From NCBI RefSeq assembly GCF_900156805.1, contig NZ_FTOQ01000002.1, forward strand, positions 620,001 through 684,000: a stretch of DNA of 64,000 nucleotides. The letters are read 5' to 3'. Source of the DNA: Roseivivax lentus (GTDB taxonomy: Bacteria > Pseudomonadota > Alphaproteobacteria > Rhodobacterales > Rhodobacteraceae). Shown piece by piece: positions 42,180 through 51,304 of the stretch. A model generated the notes under the pieces. That model saw nothing but the letters and a program-made list of their open reading frames with translations. It had not been told where the DNA came from and made no database searches. A program made the position numbers and the translations under genes. Numbering within the stretch: position 1 is the first letter of the stretch; each line of letters starts with the position of its first letter.

Positions 42180-44738
42180 TCAGCCCTGCAGCATGCGCGA
42201 CACCATCTCGGTCGTGTCGCGGCTGAGCGACGGCGTGTCGGCGATCCGCTGCAGCGCCGCGCGCATCTTCTCCTGCCGCCCCGCGTCGTAGCGCCGCCAG
42301 GTCTGGAACGGCGCGCACATCCGCGCCGTCGTCTGCGGGTTCTTCGCATCGAGCTTCACCAGCCAGTCCGCCACGAAGTCGTAGCCCTTTCCATCCGCCC
42401 GGTGGAAGCCCGCATGGTTCATCGCGAAGGCCCCCAGCACCGCGCGGAAGCGGTTGGGGTTCTTCATGTCGAAGGCCGGATGCGCGGTCAGCGCCTCGGC
42501 GCGAGGCAGGGCGTTGTCGGGCGCGGTGGCGGCGATCTGCATGGCGAACCACTTGTCCATGACCAGCCGGTCGTGCCGCCATTGCTCCTCGAACGCGGCC
42601 AGCGCCTCGGCATCCTGCCCGGCGCGCACGAGACAGGTCAGCGCGGCAAGCTGCAGCGTCATGTTGTCCGCGCTTTCGAACTGCGCCCGCGCGGTCACGC
42701 CGCCGTCGCGCCGCGTCTGCAGGCTCAGCACCGCCGAACCCAGGGCGCGCTTGCCCGATTGCTCCGCATCGGGGGCGTAGGCGCCCTCGACATGGCAGGC
42801 CATCGCCAGCGCGTCGAAGATCGGCGCGAGGCGCAGCGCCTTGGCCTCGGCCAGCGCCTCCGCCGCGGCATGGATCGCATCCGGGTCGGGCACCGTGCCG
42901 CGCTCGTGAAGGACCTGCGCCATCTCGGATTGCGTGGGCGTGCCGAGCATGAGCGCGCGGAAGGCGGGATCGAGCGTGTCGTCCCGCACCAGCGTCGCGA
43001 TCCCGTCGAGATAGGCCGCGTCGGGTGCGGCCCCCTTGGTGATCTGCGCCAGGAGGCTTTCGCGGGCCAGTTGCCGCCCGGCCTCCCAGCGGTTGAAGGG
43101 ATCGGTGTCGTGCGCCAGCAGGAAGGCGCGCTCTTCCGGGCCGGGATCGCGGTCGAGCACCACGGGCGCGGAAAAGCCGCGCAGGATCGACGGCACCGGG
43201 CGGCCCGTCAGCCCCTCGAAGGTGAAGCTCTGCTCGGCCTCGGTCATCTCCAGGAGCGTGGTCTCGACGACCTCGTCGCCATTGGCATTCAGCAGCCCCA
43301 CTGCGATGGGCAGGACCTGCGGCGCCTTGTCGGGCTGGCCCGGGGTGGGCGGCGTGTGCTGGTGGAAGCTCAGCGTGTAGCGGCCCGCCTCCGCGTCCCA
43401 CTCTTCGTTCACGGACAGGCGCGGCGTGCCCGCCTGCGAATACCACCGCTTGAACTGCGCGAGATCCCGGCCCGTCACGTCCGCGAAGACCGCCAGCCAG
43501 TCCTCGATGGTGCAGGCCTGCCCGTCATGGCGGTCGAAATAGAGCGCCAGCGCCTTGGCATAGGCCTCGTCGCCCACCAGCCGCTTGAGCATGCCGATCA
43601 CCTCGGCGCCCTTCTCGTAGATGGTCGCGGTGTAGAAGTTGTTGATTTCCTGAAAGCTTTCAGGCCGCACCGGATGCGACAGCGGGCCCTGATCCTCGGG
43701 GAACTGGCGTGCGCGCAGGTCGATCACGTCCGAGATGCGCTTGACCGGGGCCGACCGCATGTCGGCGGTGAACTCGCTGTCGCGGAAGACCGTGAGACCC
43801 TCTTTCAGACAGAGCTGGAACCAGTCGCGGCAGGTGATCCGATTGCCGGTCCAGTTGTGGAAATATTCATGCGCGATGATCGCCTCGATCCGCTCGAAAT
43901 TGGCATCGGTCGAGGTCTCGGGGCTCGCGAGCACCGCGGCGGAGTTGAAGATGTTCAGCCCCTTGTTTTCCATCGCGCCCATGTTGAAATCGTCCACGGC
44001 GACGATGTTGAACACGTCGAGATCGTATTCGCGCCCGTAGACCTCTTCGTCCCAGCGCATGGATTTCTTCAGCGCCTGCATGCCGAAGGCGCATTTGCCC
44101 TCGTCGCCGGGCCGCACCCAGAGGTTCAGCGCCACGTCGCGCCCCGAGGCGGTGGTGAATTGATCGGAATGGGCCACCAGGTCCCCCGCGACGAGCGCGA
44201 AGAGATAGGCCGGTTTCGGCCAGGGATCGTGCCATTCGGCCCAGCCCTCGCCAGCCTGCTGCGGGTTGCCGTTGGACAGCAGGACCGGCAAGTCGCCTTC
44301 GATCCGCACGGTGAAGACGCCCATCACGTCGGGCCGGTCGGGATAATAGGTGATCTTGCGGAAGCCCTCGGCCTCGCATTGCGTGCAATACATGCCGTCC
44401 GACATGTAGAGCCCTTCGAGCGCGGTATTGGCGTCGGGCGCGATCTCGACCTCGGCCTCCCAGGTGAAGGGCCCGTCGGGCACGTCGCAGGTCAACCCGG
44501 CCTCGGTCAGGCTGGGCGTGACCTCCGCGCCGTCGATCCGCGCCGACAGCAGCGTCAGGTCCTCGCCATGCAGGAAGAAGGTGCGGTCCGTGGCGTCGGG
44601 GTTCGGCGCAAACGCGATCCGGCTTTTCACCCGCGTCGCGTCGGGATCGAGCGTGAAGGTCAGATGGACCGCCTCCACGACGAAACCGTAGGGGGTGTAA
44701 TCCTTGAGATAGATGGTTTGCGGGCTCGCATCCTTCAC
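42180..44738 (-). CDS. pepN: Aminopeptidase N (M1 family)
   Basis: Zinc aminopeptidase of 852 residues, the usual size of the E. coli-type enzyme. The exopeptidase motif is VDDFNMGAMENKGLNIFN, and the zinc site is AIIAHEYFHNWTGNRITCRD followed by the distal E in LKEGLTVFRD. It releases N-terminal amino acids from peptides in the cytosol. GTG 44738 is chosen: AAGGAG lies nine bases upstream and the frame has no ATG before conserved sequence. It is monocistronic, divergent from the small membrane protein gene. Confidence 0.97.
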   Translation of the reverse strand: MKDASPQTIYLKDYTPYGFVVEAVHLTFTLDPDATRVKSRIAFAPNPDATDRTFFLHGEDLTLLSARIDGAEVTPSLTEAGLTCDVPDGPFTWEAEVEIAPDANTALEGLYMSDGMYCTQCEAEGFRKITYYPDRPDVMGVFTVRIEGDLPVLLSNGNPQQAGEGWAEWHDPWPKPAYLFALVAGDLVAHSDQFTTASGRDVALNLWVRPGDEGKCAFGMQALKKSMRWDEEVYGREYDLDVFNIVAVDDFNMGAMENKGLNIFNSAAVLASPETSTDANFERIEAIIAHEYFHNWTGNRITCRDWFQLCLKEGLTVFRDSEFTADMRSAPVKRISDVIDLRARQFPEDQGPLSHPVRPESFQEINNFYTATIYEKGAEVIGMLKRLVGDEAYAKALALYFDRHDGQACTIEDWLAVFADVTGRDLAQFKRWYSQAGTPRLSVNEEWDAEAGRYTLSFHQHTPPTPGQPDKAPQVLPIAVGLLNANGDEVVETTLLEMTEAEQSFTFEGLTGRPVPSILRGFSAPVVLDRDPGPEERAFLLAHDTDPFNRWEAGRQLARESLLAQITKGAAPDAAYLDGIATLVRDDTLDPAFRALMLGTPTQSEMAQVLHERGTVPDPDAIHAAAEALAEAKALRLAPIFDALAMACHVEGAYAPDAEQSGKRALGSAVLSLQTRRDGGVTARAQFESADNMTLQLAALTCLVRAGQDAEALAAFEEQWRHDRLVMDKWFAMQIAATAPDNALPRAEALTAHPAFDMKNPNRFRAVLGAFAMNHAGFHRADGKGYDFVADWLVKLDAKNPQTTARMCAPFQTWRRYDAGRQEKMRAALQRIADTPSLSRDTTEMVSRMLQG

Positions 44739-44877
44739 CGGGCATGCTCCTTCAGTTTCACTCGGGCCGAGTATTGTAATGTGTTTCGGGAACCCTCGGC
44801 GTCCACGGCTCGTTTGGTCCCTGACGGAGGACGGGCCTGCGCCCGCCCCATAGTACGATTCGAAGGGAAGTAATCAG

Positions 44878-45162
44878 ATGTCCGCACCGGATACCAACGT
44901 CGAAAAAGAAGAAAAACGGCACCGCCACGCGCTTCTGGGCATTCGCGCCTCGCTGGCCTACGGCGTGGGCCTGCTGGCGATCTTCACGATCTGGGTGATT
45001 TCCGCCTCGAACGAGGATAAAAGCGGCGTCGCCGGGCCCGACACGGCCGGCTCCTCGATGATCTCGGGCGACACCGAGGGCACGGCGCTCGACGGCTACG
45101 AGGCCGACGGCTACGAGCCGGGCGGCAATTCGACCGGCACGGTCACGCTTCAGGGCGAATAA
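44878..45162 (+). CDS. Small single-pass membrane protein
   Basis: 94 residues: charged cytoplasmic N-terminus (TNVEKEEKRHRHALLGIRAS), one membrane helix (about residues 26-43, LAYGVGLLAIFTIWVIS) and an acidic, glycine/serine-rich periplasmic tail (DTEGTALDGYEADGYEPGGN). No family is recognised. It is followed by a terminator, so it is probably its own transcript. Confidence 0.75.
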   Translation: MSAPDTNVEKEEKRHRHALLGIRASLAYGVGLLAIFTIWVISASNEDKSGVAGPDTAGSSMISGDTEGTALDGYEADGYEPGGNSTGTVTLQGE

Positions 45163-45169
45163 GACAGAC

Positions 45170-45196
45170 GGGGCGGCCCTTTGGCCGTCCCTTTTC
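45170..45196 (+). terminator. Rho-independent terminator
   Basis: Nine-base stem with one G-T pair (GGGGCGGCC / GGCCGTCCC), a four-base loop, then CTTTTCTTT. It lies eight bases after the stop of the small membrane protein gene. Confidence 0.8.
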
Positions 45197-45217
45197 TTTG
45201 CCTTTCTCGGGGTCGGC

Positions 45218-45370
45218 ATGGGCAAGATGCGCAAGAAGGGGGACCTGCCGCAGAAGCTCTGCGCGACCTGCGGCAAGCCGTTCAACTGGCGCAAGAAATG
45301 GGCCGATGTCTGGGACGAGGTCCGCTATTGCTCGGATCGCTGCCGCCGCGAGAAGCGACGCGCGGACTGA
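45218..45370 (+). CDS. DUF2256 zinc-ribbon protein
   Basis: A 50-residue basic protein beginning MGKMRKKGDLPQKLCATCGK, with four cysteines arranged C-x2-C ... C-x3-C (CATC and YCSDRC) and the conserved PFNWRKKW segment. It matches the small DUF2256 family exactly in length and motif. Members often sit near photolyase/cryptochrome genes; none is visible here. The ribosome site is weak. It converges with the GNAT gene with four bases between stops. Confidence 0.88.
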   Translation: MGKMRKKGDLPQKLCATCGKPFNWRKKWADVWDEVRYCSDRCRREKRRAD

Positions 45371-45374
45371 GCGC

Positions 45375-45956
45375 TCACAGCTCGCGCATCCAGAACTGCA
45401 GCTCGTGCGGCGTCTCGGCCTCCCGGTCGACATCCTTCCAGGAAAATTCGGCGACCACTCCGGGCAGCGGCGCATAGCCGCGCTTGCGCCAGAAGCCATG
45501 CAGCGGGCGATAGCCTTCGGGCCTGAGCGGATGGTCGTCGGGCCGGATCACGGCGCAGAAGGCCGCATGGGTGCGGCCCATCGCCCGGGCATGATCCTCG
45601 CGCAGATCGAAGAACAGGTGTCCGATCCGCTGGCCGCGATATTCCTTCAGCAGCACCGATTCCGCGCAGTAGAAGATATCGCCCAGATCGTGGCCGGTAT
45701 TGGAAAAGGCGGCGGCGAAATCGTCCGCGTGATCCTCCATCGCCGTCCCGGTCGCCGCCCCCACCAGCCGGTCGCCGTCGAAGGCGCCGACGACGATGGC
45801 GCCCGGATTGCCGCGGTAATGCGCGAGGTAATCGCGCTCATAGGCGGGATTGCCGTCGTAGAGATAGGGATATTCCCGGAACACCTCGATCCGCAGGGCC
45901 GCGACATCGTCGAGCACCGCCTCCAGCGCCTCGCCGGTCAGCGCCTTCACCCGCAT
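45375..45956 (-). CDS. GNAT-family N-acetyltransferase
   Basis: A 193-residue acetyltransferase. The acetyl-CoA loop is VLLKEYRGQRIGHLFFDLRE, a Q/R-x-x-G-x-G/A type motif; AIVVGAFDGDRLVGAATG forms the preceding strands. ATG 45956 lies in a TGATG overlap with the SnoaL-like gene, so it ends a coupled operon. Substrate unknown. Confidence 0.85.
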   Translation of the reverse strand: MRVKALTGEALEAVLDDVAALRIEVFREYPYLYDGNPAYERDYLAHYRGNPGAIVVGAFDGDRLVGAATGTAMEDHADDFAAAFSNTGHDLGDIFYCAESVLLKEYRGQRIGHLFFDLREDHARAMGRTHAAFCAVIRPDDHPLRPEGYRPLHGFWRKRGYAPLPGVVAEFSWKDVDREAETPHELQFWMREL

Positions 45957-46351
45957 CACGATACCTGTCGCAGCCAGTCGGAAAGGTTGTAATAGGTCAC
46001 GACGCGCGTGATCACACCCTGATCGAGCGAAAAGAACGACCCTGCGGGCAGCCGGTAGGTCTGGCCGCGCGCCTCGGGCAGGCCCGGATCGGTCTCGAGA
46101 TAGGTGCCGTTGACCATGTATTCGGCCGCCCCCCGCGCGCCGTCCTCGGCCTCGAAGATCACCAGTTCGGTCAGCTTCTCGTCGTAGCAGCGCGCCATGT
46201 GGCCGCAGAAATCGCGGAAGGCGTCGCGGCCCATGCGCACCTCGCCCTCGTTGACGTAATGCGCCACGTCCTTAGCGAGGCAGTCGATCATCGCATCGGT
46301 ATCGCCGCGGTTGAACGCGTCGAAATAGCGGGTAAGGGTCGTCTTGCTCAT
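45956..46351 (-). CDS. SnoaL-like / NTF2-fold protein
   Basis: A 131-residue NTF2-fold protein: YFDAFNRGDTDAMIDCLAKD, AHYVNEGEVRMGRDAFRDFC and AEYMVNGTYLETDPGLPEA are characteristic. Such domains act as isomerases, cyclases, dehydratases or non-catalytic dimers. It starts in the ATGA overlap with the phosphatase gene and ends in the start of the GNAT gene. No catalytic residue can be assigned by eye. Confidence 0.85.
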   Translation of the reverse strand: MSKTTLTRYFDAFNRGDTDAMIDCLAKDVAHYVNEGEVRMGRDAFRDFCGHMARCYDEKLTELVIFEAEDGARGAAEYMVNGTYLETDPGLPEARGQTYRLPAGSFFSLDQGVITRVVTYYNLSDWLRQVS

Positions 46352-46797
46352 CTTGTGCCCCATTTCTCGGTCATGTGCCGGCGCAGCTGGTCGCGGGTCT
46401 GCCGATACGCTTCGAGCTTGACCTCCCGCGTCTCGCCGATCCCGGTCGGGTCCATGATCGGCCAATATTCGACCGACAGGTGAAATTTCCGCGTCAGCTC
46501 CAGCGCCTGGCGGTTGGAGGCGGGCGACATGGCGACGATCAGGTCGAAATCCGACAGCGCCTCGCCCATCTCCTCCAGCTCCTCGAAGCTGCGCGACTTG
46601 TGGCGCGACAATTCCACGCCCAGCTCCTTGCAGACGGCGATGGTGAAGCCGTCGATATCGAGATCGCCCAGCACGCCCACCGATTGCACGTAGGGCTCCT
46701 GGCCATAAAGCTGTTTCATCAGCCCCTCGGCCATGGGCGACCGGACGGCGTTGTGATCGCAGCAGAACAGCACCGATTTTGGCAGCGGCTGCGGCAT
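46348..46797 (-). CDS. Low-molecular-weight protein tyrosine phosphatase / arsenate reductase-like
   Basis: 149 residues. The catalytic loop CDHNAVRS (C-x5-R) is near the N-terminus (SVLFCCDHNAVRSPMAEGLM), and the general-acid segment is PIMDPTGIGETRE. It is the third gene of the hisD operon, one base after the UPF0262 stop. The same order hisD / UPF0262 / LMW phosphatase is, to my knowledge, conserved in Rhodobacteraceae. Whether it dephosphorylates a protein or reduces arsenate is unknown. Confidence 0.9.
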   Translation of the reverse strand: MPQPLPKSVLFCCDHNAVRSPMAEGLMKQLYGQEPYVQSVGVLGDLDIDGFTIAVCKELGVELSRHKSRSFEELEEMGEALSDFDLIVAMSPASNRQALELTRKFHLSVEYWPIMDPTGIGETREVKLEAYRQTRDQLRRHMTEKWGTR

Positions 46798-46798
46798 C

Positions 46799-47278
46799 TC
46801 AGCCGCCGAATTGCAGCACGCAGACCAGCGTGAAGAGCCGCCGCGCGGTGTCGTCGTCGATGCTGGCCTTGCCCTCGAGCCGGTCCTGCAGCAGCCGCGC
46901 GCCTTCGTCATGGATGCCGCGCCGGGCCATGTCGATGGTCTCGATCTGGCTCGGCGGCAGCGATTTCACCGCGTCGAAATAGCTTTTGCAGATCTGGAAG
47001 TAATCCTTCACCACCTGCCGGAAGGGCGACAGCGACAGGTGAAATTCGCTGGCCTTGGTGCCGTCTTCCGTGGCCACGTCGAAGACCAGCCGCTTGTCGC
47101 GGATCGCGAGCGTCAGGATATAGGGGCCGGCCGGTGCCGCCTGCCCGTCGCGATCGGGCAGGGTGAAGGTGTTTTCCTCCATCAGGTCGAACATCGCCAC
47201 GCGGCGCTCCTGCTCGATCTCGGGCGTGGGCGGCGGCAGGTTCGCGTCGTCGAGCGCGATTTCGGCGATGTAACTCAT
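46799..47278 (-). CDS. UPF0262 family protein
   Basis: A 159-residue protein of an uncharacterised alphaproteobacterial family, recognised from MSYIAEIALDDANLPPPTPE, RRVAMFDLMEENTFTL, DYFQICKSYFDAVKSLPPSQ and IDMARRGIHDEG. It is almost always found next to hisD and a small phosphatase, as here. ATG 47278 starts the family N-terminus. Confidence 0.9.
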   Translation of the reverse strand: MSYIAEIALDDANLPPPTPEIEQERRVAMFDLMEENTFTLPDRDGQAAPAGPYILTLAIRDKRLVFDVATEDGTKASEFHLSLSPFRQVVKDYFQICKSYFDAVKSLPPSQIETIDMARRGIHDEGARLLQDRLEGKASIDDDTARRLFTLVCVLQFGG

Positions 47279-47356
47279 GTAAAACGGTCCGGGATATCGT
47301 GCTTCCTGCCTAGCGGCAAAGCGCGGGCCGGGCAACGGCGCATTGGGCCCGGCGCG

Positions 47357-48658
47357 TTATCTGTTCAGCTTCTCCAGCCGCGCGGTCACCGACAGGCCGT
47401 GCGCCTCGAGGCTTTCGGCGCGCGCCAGCGTCTCGGCGGCGGGTCCGATGGCGCGCAGGGCGTCGGGCGTCATCTTGGCCAGCGTCGTGCGCTTGACGAA
47501 ATCCATCACCGACAGCCCCGAGGAAAACCGCGCCGAGCGCGCCGTGGGCAGCACGTGATTGGGCCCGCCCACGTAATCGCCGATGGCCTCGGGCGTCCAT
47601 TGCCCGAGGAAGATGGCGCCCGCATGGGTGATCTGTTCGGAGAGTGCGTCGGGATCGCCGACGCAAAGTTCCAGGTGCTCTGGCGCGATGCGATTGGACA
47701 GCGCGGCGGCCTCCTCGAGGTCTTGCGCCACCACGATGGCGCCGAAATCGCGCCAGGAGGCGCCCGCGACTGCGCGGCGTTCCAGCGTCGTGAGCCGCGC
47801 CTCCACGGCCTCCGCGACCGCCCGTCCGAAGGCCGCATCGGTGGTGATGAGGATCGACTGCGCGCTCTCGTCGTGCTCCGCCTGGCTCATCAGGTCGAGG
47901 GCGATCCAGTCGGGATCGTTATCCGCATCCGCGATCACGAGGATCTCCGACGGGCCCGCGATCATGTCGATGCCCACGCGCCCGAAGACGCGGCGCTTGG
48001 CGGCGGCGACATAGGCGTTGCCGGGCCCGGTGATCTTGTCCACGGGCGCGATGGTCTCGGTGCCGTAGGCCAGCGCCGCGATGGCCTGCGCGCCGCCCAC
48101 GCGGTAGATCTCGTCGACGCCCGCGATGCGCGCGGCCAGCATCACCAGGGGGTTCATCACGCCGTCCGGCGTCGGCACGGTGATGGCGAGCCGCGCCACG
48201 CCCGCGACCTTCGCGGGCACCGCGTTCATCAGCACCGAGGACGGGTAGGAGGCGATGCCGCCGGGCACGTAGAGCCCCGCCGCCGAGACGGGCGTCCAGC
48301 GCCAGCCAAGCTCGGCGCCGGTCTCGTCCGTCCAGCGCTGATCCTCGGGCAATTGCCGCGCGTGATAGGCGCGGATGCGCTCGGCGGCGGTCTCGAGCGC
48401 CATGCGGTCGGCTTCCGGCACCTTGGCGATCTCGGCATCGACCTCGGCGCGGCTGACGGCGATCTTGTCGGCCGTGATCTCCATCCGGTCGAACCGCGCG
48501 GTGTAGTCCAGAAGCGCCGCATCGCCCCGCGCCCGCACATCGGCGATGATCGCGGCGACGGTGTCGTCCACATCGGGGCTGTCCTCGCGCTTGGCGGTCA
48601 GCAGCGCGGCAAAGGCGGCCTCGAAATCCGGTTGGGTCGTGTTCAGAAAGACGGGCAT
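47357..48658 (-). CDS. hisD: Histidinol dehydrogenase
   Basis: Catalyses the last two steps of histidine synthesis, histidinol to histidine. 433 residues. Zinc and catalytic positions are all seen: Q/H in MSQAEHDESAQS, the E-H pair in RIAPEHLELC, D and H in IGDYVGGPNHVLPT, and the C-terminal H in LEAHGLSVT. It starts the operon that continues with UPF0262, the phosphatase, SnoaL-like and GNAT genes. It differs clearly from the second HisD-family gene at 57244, which is not a histidine enzyme. Confidence 0.97.
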   Translation of the reverse strand: MPVFLNTTQPDFEAAFAALLTAKREDSPDVDDTVAAIIADVRARGDAALLDYTARFDRMEITADKIAVSRAEVDAEIAKVPEADRMALETAAERIRAYHARQLPEDQRWTDETGAELGWRWTPVSAAGLYVPGGIASYPSSVLMNAVPAKVAGVARLAITVPTPDGVMNPLVMLAARIAGVDEIYRVGGAQAIAALAYGTETIAPVDKITGPGNAYVAAAKRRVFGRVGIDMIAGPSEILVIADADNDPDWIALDLMSQAEHDESAQSILITTDAAFGRAVAEAVEARLTTLERRAVAGASWRDFGAIVVAQDLEEAAALSNRIAPEHLELCVGDPDALSEQITHAGAIFLGQWTPEAIGDYVGGPNHVLPTARSARFSSGLSVMDFVKRTTLAKMTPDALRAIGPAAETLARAESLEAHGLSVTARLEKLNR

Positions 48659-48747
48659 GACGGCGACCTCTCTAGCCTGTTGCCCGGGGTTCTAGCGGGA
48701 TGCGCGCCGGGCGCAACCGGGGCAGGGGGCCGCATCGGCCCGCAGGA

Positions 48748-49443
48748 TCACGTCCGCGCCTTCTCGAACGCGGTCCAGGCCGCCTCGAAAGCGTCGAAAT
48801 CGAAGCCCGGCGCGCGCGCTGCCGAAAGCACGATCTGCTCGGTCTCCTGCATCCTGGCGATGGCCGCGGGCAGTTCTTCCGCGTAGCCCTCGGGGATCAC
48901 CAGCGCGCCGTGCCGGTCGGCGTGAACGAGCGCGCCGTCGACGATCTCCAGTCCGAAGATGCGCGCCCCGGTCGCCACCTCGGTCACGTGCACGAAGGCG
49001 TGGCTCGGCCCGATGCTGCCCGCGATCACCGGAAAGCCCGGCGCCATGTCGCCCAGATCGCGCATCGCGCCGTTGGTCAGCGCGCCTGCAAGGCCGAAGC
49101 CCTTGTGGATCGTGGTGTTCACCTCGCCCCAGAAGGCGCCGACCGCCCGCGCGCCGTCGACGTCCTCGACCACGGCGAGGGCGGGGCCGTCGCCCGTGGC
49201 CATGTGGCGGTAATAATCCATGCGCCGCGCGCGGATCACCTCCGGGGCTTCCTCGGGCGGGGCCAGGCCCGAGATCTTCGCCGTGCGCGCATAGCCCACG
49301 ATGGCGCCCGCCCCGGGCGTGTTCATCAGCATCGTGCCGCGCGTGAACGCATTGAAGCCGCGCTTGCCCTCGATCACCTCGATGGCGTTGCAGACGGTCG
49401 GCGTGTCTACAGAGCGCAGAAGCTGCAGCAGGTCAGGATTCAT
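48748..49443 (-). CDS. RraA-like protein (possible HMG/CHA-type aldolase)
   Basis: 231 residues of the RraA fold. Landmarks are VDTPTVCNAIEVIEG, the GALTNGAMRDLGDM segment that holds the substrate arginine and metal aspartate in 4-hydroxy-4-methyl-2-oxoglutarate aldolases, and LEIVDGALVHADRHGALVIP. It is the last gene of the bicupin/HAD/MetE-like/hydrolase group and overlaps the hydrolase gene. Class II pyruvate aldolase or oxaloacetate decarboxylase activity is more likely than RNase E inhibition, given the context. Confidence 0.85.
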   Translation of the reverse strand: MNPDLLQLLRSVDTPTVCNAIEVIEGKRGFNAFTRGTMLMNTPGAGAIVGYARTAKISGLAPPEEAPEVIRARRMDYYRHMATGDGPALAVVEDVDGARAVGAFWGEVNTTIHKGFGLAGALTNGAMRDLGDMAPGFPVIAGSIGPSHAFVHVTEVATGARIFGLEIVDGALVHADRHGALVIPEGYAEELPAAIARMQETEQIVLSAARAPGFDFDAFEAAWTAFEKART

Positions 49444-50140
49444 GGTCGATCTCCTTCAGCCATGCATCGAGCGCGGCGCTCACGGCCTCGGGCTGTTCCA
49501 GCGTCGGCAGGTGGCCCGCGCCCGGCACCACGATCAGCGTCGAACGCGGCATCAGCGCGTGCATCAGCGTGTGTCGCTTGAGCGGGCAGAGCGCGTCGTC
49601 CTCTCCGCAGAGGATCAGCGCCGGCCCCGCATAGGCGCGCAGCCTGTCGGTCTGGTCGGGCCGGTCGCGCAGGGCCTCGGACTGGCGCACGAAGACCTCG
49701 GGCCCGAGATCCATCGCCATGTCCATGCAGAGATCGAGGATCGCGTCCCGGCACGGCCCGTCGGTCAGGTAATTGGGCTTCATCTCGTCGCGCATGACGG
49801 CGCGCAGATGCCCTGCGCGGGCCTTCTCGATCTGGGGTGCGCGCCGGGCCCGGATTGCCTCGGCCTCGGCCAGCGGGTTGGTGTCCATCAGCGCGAGCCC
49901 CGCCACCCTGTCGGGTGCCTGCCGCGCGACCTCCATCGCGACGATGCCGCCCATCGAGAGCCCCCCGAGCGCGAAGCGCGGCGGCGCCCCGTCCAGCACC
50001 GCCCGGGCCAGCGCGCCCATGTCCGAGGCCGCCCCGATCCCGGGCACCTGCACGTCGCGCGCCCCGGACAGCGCGTCGATCTGCGGCCCGAAGAGCCGCG
50101 CATCGCACATCATGCCGGGCAGAAGCACGAGCGGCAGCAT
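49433..50140 (-). CDS. Alpha/beta hydrolase
   Basis: 235 residues. Nucleophile S in ALGGLSMGGIVAME, acidic D in ALILCGEDDALCP, and H in VVPGAGHLPTLEQPE form the triad; oxyanion segment LLPGMMCDARLF. ATG 50140 is in a TGATG overlap with the MetE-like stop, and the stop runs 11 bases into the RraA-like gene. Probably hydrolyses an ester, thioester or enol-lactone of the pathway served by this operon. Confidence 0.9.
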   Translation of the reverse strand: MLPLVLLPGMMCDARLFGPQIDALSGARDVQVPGIGAASDMGALARAVLDGAPPRFALGGLSMGGIVAMEVARQAPDRVAGLALMDTNPLAEAEAIRARRAPQIEKARAGHLRAVMRDEMKPNYLTDGPCRDAILDLCMDMAMDLGPEVFVRQSEALRDRPDQTDRLRAYAGPALILCGEDDALCPLKRHTLMHALMPRSTLIVVPGAGHLPTLEQPEAVSAALDAWLKEIDHES

Positions 50141-51258
50141 CAGACCAAATCCGCCCCCGCGCGCAGGGAGGCGAGCTTGGCATAGGCGATCTCGGGATCG
50201 ACCGCGCCGAATCCCGCGAAGGTGCCGAAGCCGCAATCGCTGCCTGCGATCACCCGCGCGGCCCCCACGATACCCGTAAACCGTTCGAGGCGCTGGGCCA
50301 CGAGCTCGGGGTGTTCGACGAAATTCGTCGTGGTGTCGACGACGCCCGGCACCAGCACCTTGTCCTCGGGGATATCGTCCTTGCGGTCGCGGAACACCGT
50401 CCATTCATGGCCGTGGCGCGGGTTCGAGGTCTCGAAGAGCACGTAGCGCGCCTTGGCCGACATCAGCGTGTCGAACATCTGCGCCATGGGGATGTCGCAG
50501 ACATGCGGGCCCTCGTAATTGCCCCAGCATATATGGATGCGCACGCGGTCCTCGGGCACGTCGGACAGCGCGTGGTTCAGCGCCTCTACATGCGCCCCCG
50601 CGACCTTCACGAATTCCGCGTCGGTGAGGTCCTGGAACAGCATGTGCCGCGACAGCGCGAGGTCCGGACAATCGAGCTGCAGGTCGAGCCCCGCGGCCAC
50701 GATGGTCTCGTATTCCGCCTTCATCGCGTCGGCGAGCGCGGCGAGGTAGGCCTCGCGCGTCGGGTAGAAATCGTTCTGCAGGAACAATGAGATGACACCG
50801 GGCGAGGCCGCGTTCATGAAGCCGCGCTCGATCCCGTGCGCCGCCATCGCGGTCTTGAGGTTGGCGATGTCCTTTTCCAGCTCGCCCTGACCCTTGGAGC
50901 GCACCTCGCCCACGCACATGGGGCGGGCATATTTCGGCGTGCCGCCTTCCTTGGCGAGCCGTTCGAGGAAGCTCGGGAACAGTTTGAGATCGGCGGGCGC
51001 GTTGCGCGGGCTGTCGCCGTCGAAGCCGGTATAGCGGTCCTTGACGTAGGTGGCGTAGCTGATCTTCGAGGTCTCGCCGTCCGAGACGATGTCGACGCCC
51101 GCCTCCTTCTGCCGCCCGACCGTGGCGTGCACGGCCTCGGTCATGGCGGCGTCGAAGGCATCCGGGTCGTAGGCCTCGCCCCGTTCGCGGGCGAAGATGA
51201 AATCGACGACGTTCTGGCTGCGGGGCAGGCTGCCCACATGGCTGGTCTTCACGGGCAT
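50140..51258 (-). CDS. MetE C-terminal-like zinc methyltransferase
   Basis: 372 residues corresponding to the catalytic half of cobalamin-independent methionine synthase, without the N-terminal half. It starts MPVKTSHVGSLPRSQNVVDF. Zinc ligands are visible: H and C in RIHICWGNYEGP, E in VLFETSNPRHG, and C in AGSDCGFGTFAG. Such short MetE-like proteins act on diverse thiols, for example in epoxide-coenzyme M transfer or methyl-thiol metabolism. The methyl donor and acceptor here are unknown. It is coupled to the alpha/beta hydrolase gene. Confidence 0.88.
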   Translation of the reverse strand: MPVKTSHVGSLPRSQNVVDFIFARERGEAYDPDAFDAAMTEAVHATVGRQKEAGVDIVSDGETSKISYATYVKDRYTGFDGDSPRNAPADLKLFPSFLERLAKEGGTPKYARPMCVGEVRSKGQGELEKDIANLKTAMAAHGIERGFMNAASPGVISLFLQNDFYPTREAYLAALADAMKAEYETIVAAGLDLQLDCPDLALSRHMLFQDLTDAEFVKVAGAHVEALNHALSDVPEDRVRIHICWGNYEGPHVCDIPMAQMFDTLMSAKARYVLFETSNPRHGHEWTVFRDRKDDIPEDKVLVPGVVDTTTNFVEHPELVAQRLERFTGIVGAARVIAGSDCGFGTFAGFGAVDPEIAYAKLASLRAGADLV

Positions 51259-51304
51259 GATGGCGCCTCCTTTTCGAGGCGCCCGCATGCCGGTCCCCGC
51301 CGGG

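Noticed and set aside
42024-44873. A 949-codon plus-strand frame
   Set aside because: It is antisense to pepN, which has a full set of M1 motifs and correct length.
46811-48886. A 691-codon plus-strand frame
   Set aside because: It is antisense to UPF0262 and hisD; composition and lack of motifs mark it as a shadow.
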